From NCBI GenBank assembly GCA_937900165.1, contig CALCCX010000284.1, positions 1-8,768 on the forward strand: a DNA stretch of 8,768 bases, given 5' to 3'. The stretch is from an uncultured Acidimicrobiia bacterium. Lineage in GTDB: Bacteria > Actinomycetota > Acidimicrobiia > Spongiisociales > Spongiisociaceae. Numbering within the stretch: position 1 is the stretch's first letter; each line of letters opens with the position of its first letter. A program made the translations under genes and the position numbers. The notes under the pieces were generated by a model, which had not been told where the DNA came from, made no database searches, and saw only the letters and a list, made by a program, of their open reading frames with translations. Positions 6,713-8,768 of this stretch are shown in pieces.

Positions 6713-7378
6713 CTACTCGTCTTCGGCATCTGCTCCGTCTGTGGGTTCGCCCTCACCATCAGCGTCCTCATCCTCGCCTTCAACCTCTTCGCCATCCACC
6801 TCGGTTTCGTCGGCGAGGACTGCGGCGGGAACTGCGACCGTCGCGACAGTGGAATCCGATTCATCGAGATATTCGACGCCGTCTATCTCCGGAAGATCCT
6901 CGACGGTAACCGAGTCTCCGATCTCGAGATCCGCGATGTCGATTTCGATGGAAGAGGGGATGTCGGTGACGACTGCCCTGACATTCACGGATGTCATCAC
7001 CGTGTGGATGATGCCACCCTCGTCGCGCACACCGACGGGCTCGCCAAGGAAGTCCAGACTCACGACCGCGTCCACCGTGTCGGTCAGGGTGATCTTGATG
7101 AAATCCAGGTGAATGATATCGCCTCTGGTCGGATGGCGTTGAAGCTCGCGGGCGAAGGCAGTCGAGCTGTTCCCGTCCACTTCGATGGTGAGAACCACGT
7201 TCAGTCCAGCCTCGGTGCTCAAGGCTCGGCTCAGGTCGCGGGCGTTGACCGCCAGCGAGAGCGGGTCTGCCTGCTTTCCGTAGAGCACGCCTGGAACCAT
7301 GCCATCGCGACGCAGGCGCCGCGATGAACGTGTCCCAATCACTCGCCCGGTTTCGGCACGCAACGTTGTTTCAGACAT
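6713..7378 (-). CDS. rplY: 50S ribosomal protein L25 (Ctc/TL5 long form)
   Basis: L25 binds 5S rRNA in the large ribosomal subunit; the long two-domain form is also called Ctc or TL5. Residues 1 to about 95 are the 5S-binding domain (RLRRDGMVPGVLYG, LQRHPTRGDIIHLDFIKI). About 96-185 is the beta-rich C-terminal domain (EPVGVRDEGGII, VEDLPEIDGVEYLDESDSTVATV). The last roughly 33 residues are an acidic tail dominated by Glu, Asp and Gly, common in actinobacterial L25. The ATG start has AAGGAG 8 bases upstream (plus positions 7387-7392) and a good promoter further up. It is the first gene of the rplY-pth pair, and this order is widely conserved in bacteria. Confidence 0.95.
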   Translation of the reverse strand: MSETTLRAETGRVIGTRSSRRLRRDGMVPGVLYGKQADPLSLAVNARDLSRALSTEAGLNVVLTIEVDGNSSTAFARELQRHPTRGDIIHLDFIKITLTDTVDAVVSLDFLGEPVGVRDEGGIIHTVMTSVNVRAVVTDIPSSIEIDIADLEIGDSVTVEDLPEIDGVEYLDESDSTVATVAVPAAVLADETEVDGEEVEGEDEDADGEGEPTDGADAEDE

Positions 7379-7420
7379 GGTGGTGACTCCTTGAAAACGA
7401 GGTGTGACCCAGGGACTCCA

Positions 7421-7450
7421 ATTATTGCAACGTCAGCCAGAACATGCCAA
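7421..7450 (-). promoter_or_regulatory. Promoter of the rplY-pth operon
   Basis: On the minus strand TTGGCA (7450-7445, 5 of 6 bases to the -35 consensus) and AATAAT (7426-7421, 5 of 6 to the -10) are separated by 18 bases. They lie in the 108-base gap between the membrane protein gene and rplY. Transcription would start near 7414, leaving a leader of about 36 bases that contains the AAGGAG ribosome site. This is the best promoter match I found in the window. Confidence 0.6.
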
Positions 7451-7486
7451 AGGACGAACCGTCGCATTCGAGCGCGAGTCGCGGGA

Positions 7487-7927
7487 TCAAGCGTCCGCAG
7501 ATGCCTGCAGACCACCAGCGGCTCGGCCGAATCCGACCAGAGCGACCAGCGCTCCTATCCCCGTCAACCACACTCCGATTCCGATCGACACCTCCGAACC
7601 GACCAGGATTGCTGCGGCAAGCTTGGCTTGTATATCAACCAAGGCAATAAACATGACAACTGCAGCCAGAATGGCCGCGGCCGACCCGACCAATGGCGCC
7701 CACTGAACAAAGCGGTCCGTCCGAATCAGGGCCACCGCTGCAATAACTATCGTCATCCCTGCGATCAGCGCCACCTTGCCCTCCGTCTGTTCGATCCCTC
7801 GCGCCGATGCCAGGGCATCAGATCGCAGCACCCCGCTGGCTCCTACCTCTACGGTGATCCACGCGAGAAATGTTGCAGCCACAACCATCACACCCCCGAA
7901 GGCCCCGAATAGTTGGGACGCCTTCAC
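7487..7927 (-). CDS. Small four-helix membrane protein of unknown function
   Basis: I do not recognise a family. The 146-residue protein has four hydrophobic segments, at about 6-26 (LFGAFGGVMVVAATFLAWITV), 53-68, 75-97 and 115-133, joined by short loops. The first loop (about 27-52) is the longest and mildly charged. Residues are mostly Ala, Val, Ile and Gly, with no catalytic motif, no cysteine pair and no cleavable signal evident. Codon use and GC look like the neighbours. The start is GTG, overlapping the pgi stop in a GTGA arrangement (7927-7924), so it is translated from the pgi transcript by coupling. The coupling argues that it is a real gene, but not for a role in sugar metabolism. 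Confidence 0.75.
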   Translation of the reverse strand: MKASQLFGAFGGVMVVAATFLAWITVEVGASGVLRSDALASARGIEQTEGKVALIAGMTIVIAAVALIRTDRFVQWAPLVGSAAAILAAVVMFIALVDIQAKLAAAILVGSEVSIGIGVWLTGIGALVALVGFGRAAGGLQASADA

Positions 7928-8677
7928 ACGAACCAGGAATCCCGATGGGCTCGGTAGCGAGCGATGAGCGCGTTGGTCGATGAGTCGTGGAGCGGCTCAG
8001 GGTCGGATGCCTCGGTCAGTTCAGGGATGATCGCCACCGCCAAGGCCTTGCCAAGCTCAACACCCCACTGGTCGAAAGAGTTGACGCCCCAGATGGTGCC
8101 CTGTGCAAAAACCTTGTGTTCGTAGAGAGCTACCAACGCTCCGAGAGTGAACGGAGTCAACGCTTCGGCGAGGATCATCGTCGTCGGCCGATTGCCCTCG
8201 AATGTCCGATGCGGCGCGAGGTCGTCCTCAACGCCGGCACCAGCGACTTCCTCTGGCGATTTGCCAAACGCGAGCGCTTCTGCCTGAGCAAACAGGTTGG
8301 CCATCAGGTAGTCGTGTTGCCCACCAATATCCACGTCGGGTTGCAGAAATCCGATCAGATCGGCGGGGATGATCGTGGTCCCCTGATGGATCAGTTGGTA
8401 GAAGGCGTGTTGTCCGTTGGTTCCCGGCTCGCCCCACACCACCGATCCCGTGTCGTATGGCACCCGGCTTCCGTCGAGTCTGACGGACTTGCCGTTGGAC
8501 TCCATGTCTAGTTGCTGGAGGTAGGCAGGAAACCGATCCAGATACTGGCTGTAGGGCAATACTGCGTGAGTGGGATAGTCCAAGAAATTTCGATACCAGA
8601 CACCGATCAGGCCGAGTAGCACCGGAAGGTTTTCCCCAAAAGGGGCAGAGCGGAAATGCTCGTCCATGGCCCTGAAC
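7924..8677 (-). CDS. pgi: Glucose-6-phosphate isomerase, C-terminal part (cut by contig end)
   Basis: Pgi interconverts glucose 6-phosphate and fructose 6-phosphate in glycolysis and gluconeogenesis. About 250 C-terminal residues remain of a family length near 550. Catalytic landmarks by family alignment, counting from the Met at 8667, are E56 in DMESNGK, H87 in GEPGTNGQHAFYQLIHQGT and K207 in SFDQWGVELGK. The family blocks EGNRPT and HDSSTNALI are also present. The frame continues upstream of that Met (GCC, AGG, TTC) to the last genomic base at 8677. The Met at 8667 is therefore internal and not the start, and the missing 5' half is a contig-end artefact. The stop overlaps the GTG of the downstream membrane protein gene. 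Confidence 0.95.
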
Positions 8678-8735
8678 AGATCGGAAGAGCGTCGTGTAGG
8701 GAAAGAGTGTAGATCTCGGTGGTCGCCGGATCATT
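8678..8735 (-). other. Illumina P5/universal adapter (reverse complement)
   Basis: The block starts agatcggaagagcgtcgtgt and runs through the 58-base reverse complement of the TruSeq universal adapter, with one mismatch (g at 8729 where t is expected). No second index is inserted, consistent with a single-index library. Genomic sequence ends at 8677. Reverse-frame translations here give artefact peptides such as LMIRRPPRSTLFPYTTLFRS. Confidence 0.97.
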
Positions 8736-8768
8736 AAAAAAAAAAAAGAGACATACAATGAGAGCGAA
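8736..8768. other. A-run and noise after adapter (not genomic)
   Basis: Twelve A residues (8736-8747) follow the adapter exactly where the T spacer of the flow-cell P5 oligo would appear in reverse complement. The last 21 bases have no recognisable origin. Confidence 0.88.

Noticed and set aside
6542..7327. 261-codon plus-strand open frame
   Set aside because: It is antisense to rplY and the start of pth, with no recognisable motifs, and is explained by GC-rich coding on the other strand.
174..8677. CRISPR array, tRNA/rRNA, transposase, toxin-antitoxin or defence system
   Set aside because: I looked for these and saw no regularly spaced direct repeats, RNA gene signatures or such protein motifs.
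8228..8758. 176-codon minus-strand open frame at the right end
   Set aside because: Its N-terminus is translated P5 adapter and the rest is a wrong frame of pgi.

Overview
This window looks like one short-read assembly contig with untrimmed Illumina adapter at both ends. Bases 1-173 are T-rich noise plus a P7/index adapter. Bases 8678-8768 are the reverse complement of the P5 adapter plus an A-run and noise. The genuine insert is about 174-8677. It is GC-rich, densely coded and uses many GTG starts. The gene families and the GTG use suggest an actinobacterium, possibly of the Acidimicrobiia type from an environmental sample. That placement is inference and was not tested by any search.

From right to left on the minus strand, the insert holds the 3' end of pgi (glucose-6-phosphate isomerase), translationally coupled to a small four-helix membrane protein of unknown function. 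Next come a well-formed promoter, rplY/ctc (ribosomal protein L25) and pth (peptidyl-tRNA hydrolase), spaced as an operon. An intergenic stretch of about 195 bp between pth and glpK carries two inverted copies of a 48-bp palindromic repeat. Then glpK (glycerol kinase, minus) converges with a plus-strand pair, glpD (FAD glycerol-3-phosphate dehydrogenase) and yceH (DUF480 double winged-helix protein). Divergent from glpD is pgsA (phosphatidylglycerophosphate synthase, minus). It is followed by mfd (transcription-repair coupling factor), which the left contig end cuts after about 419 residues.

Two themes stand out. First, glpK, glpD and pgsA all act on sn-glycerol 3-phosphate: GlpK makes it, GlpD oxidises it and PgsA uses it for phospholipid synthesis. 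The winged-helix gene yceH lies among them. Second, L25, Pth and Mfd form a well-known conserved order in other bacteria. Here all three keep the same strand and order, but the glycerol-phosphate block separates pth from mfd, and the repeat pair sits exactly at the pth-side junction.

I saw no rRNA, tRNA, CRISPR array, transposase, phage or defence genes. The most unusual items are the inverted repeat pair, the probable non-standard start codon of pgsA, and substitutions at conserved positions in GlpD and Pth. I found no clearly new multi-gene system.
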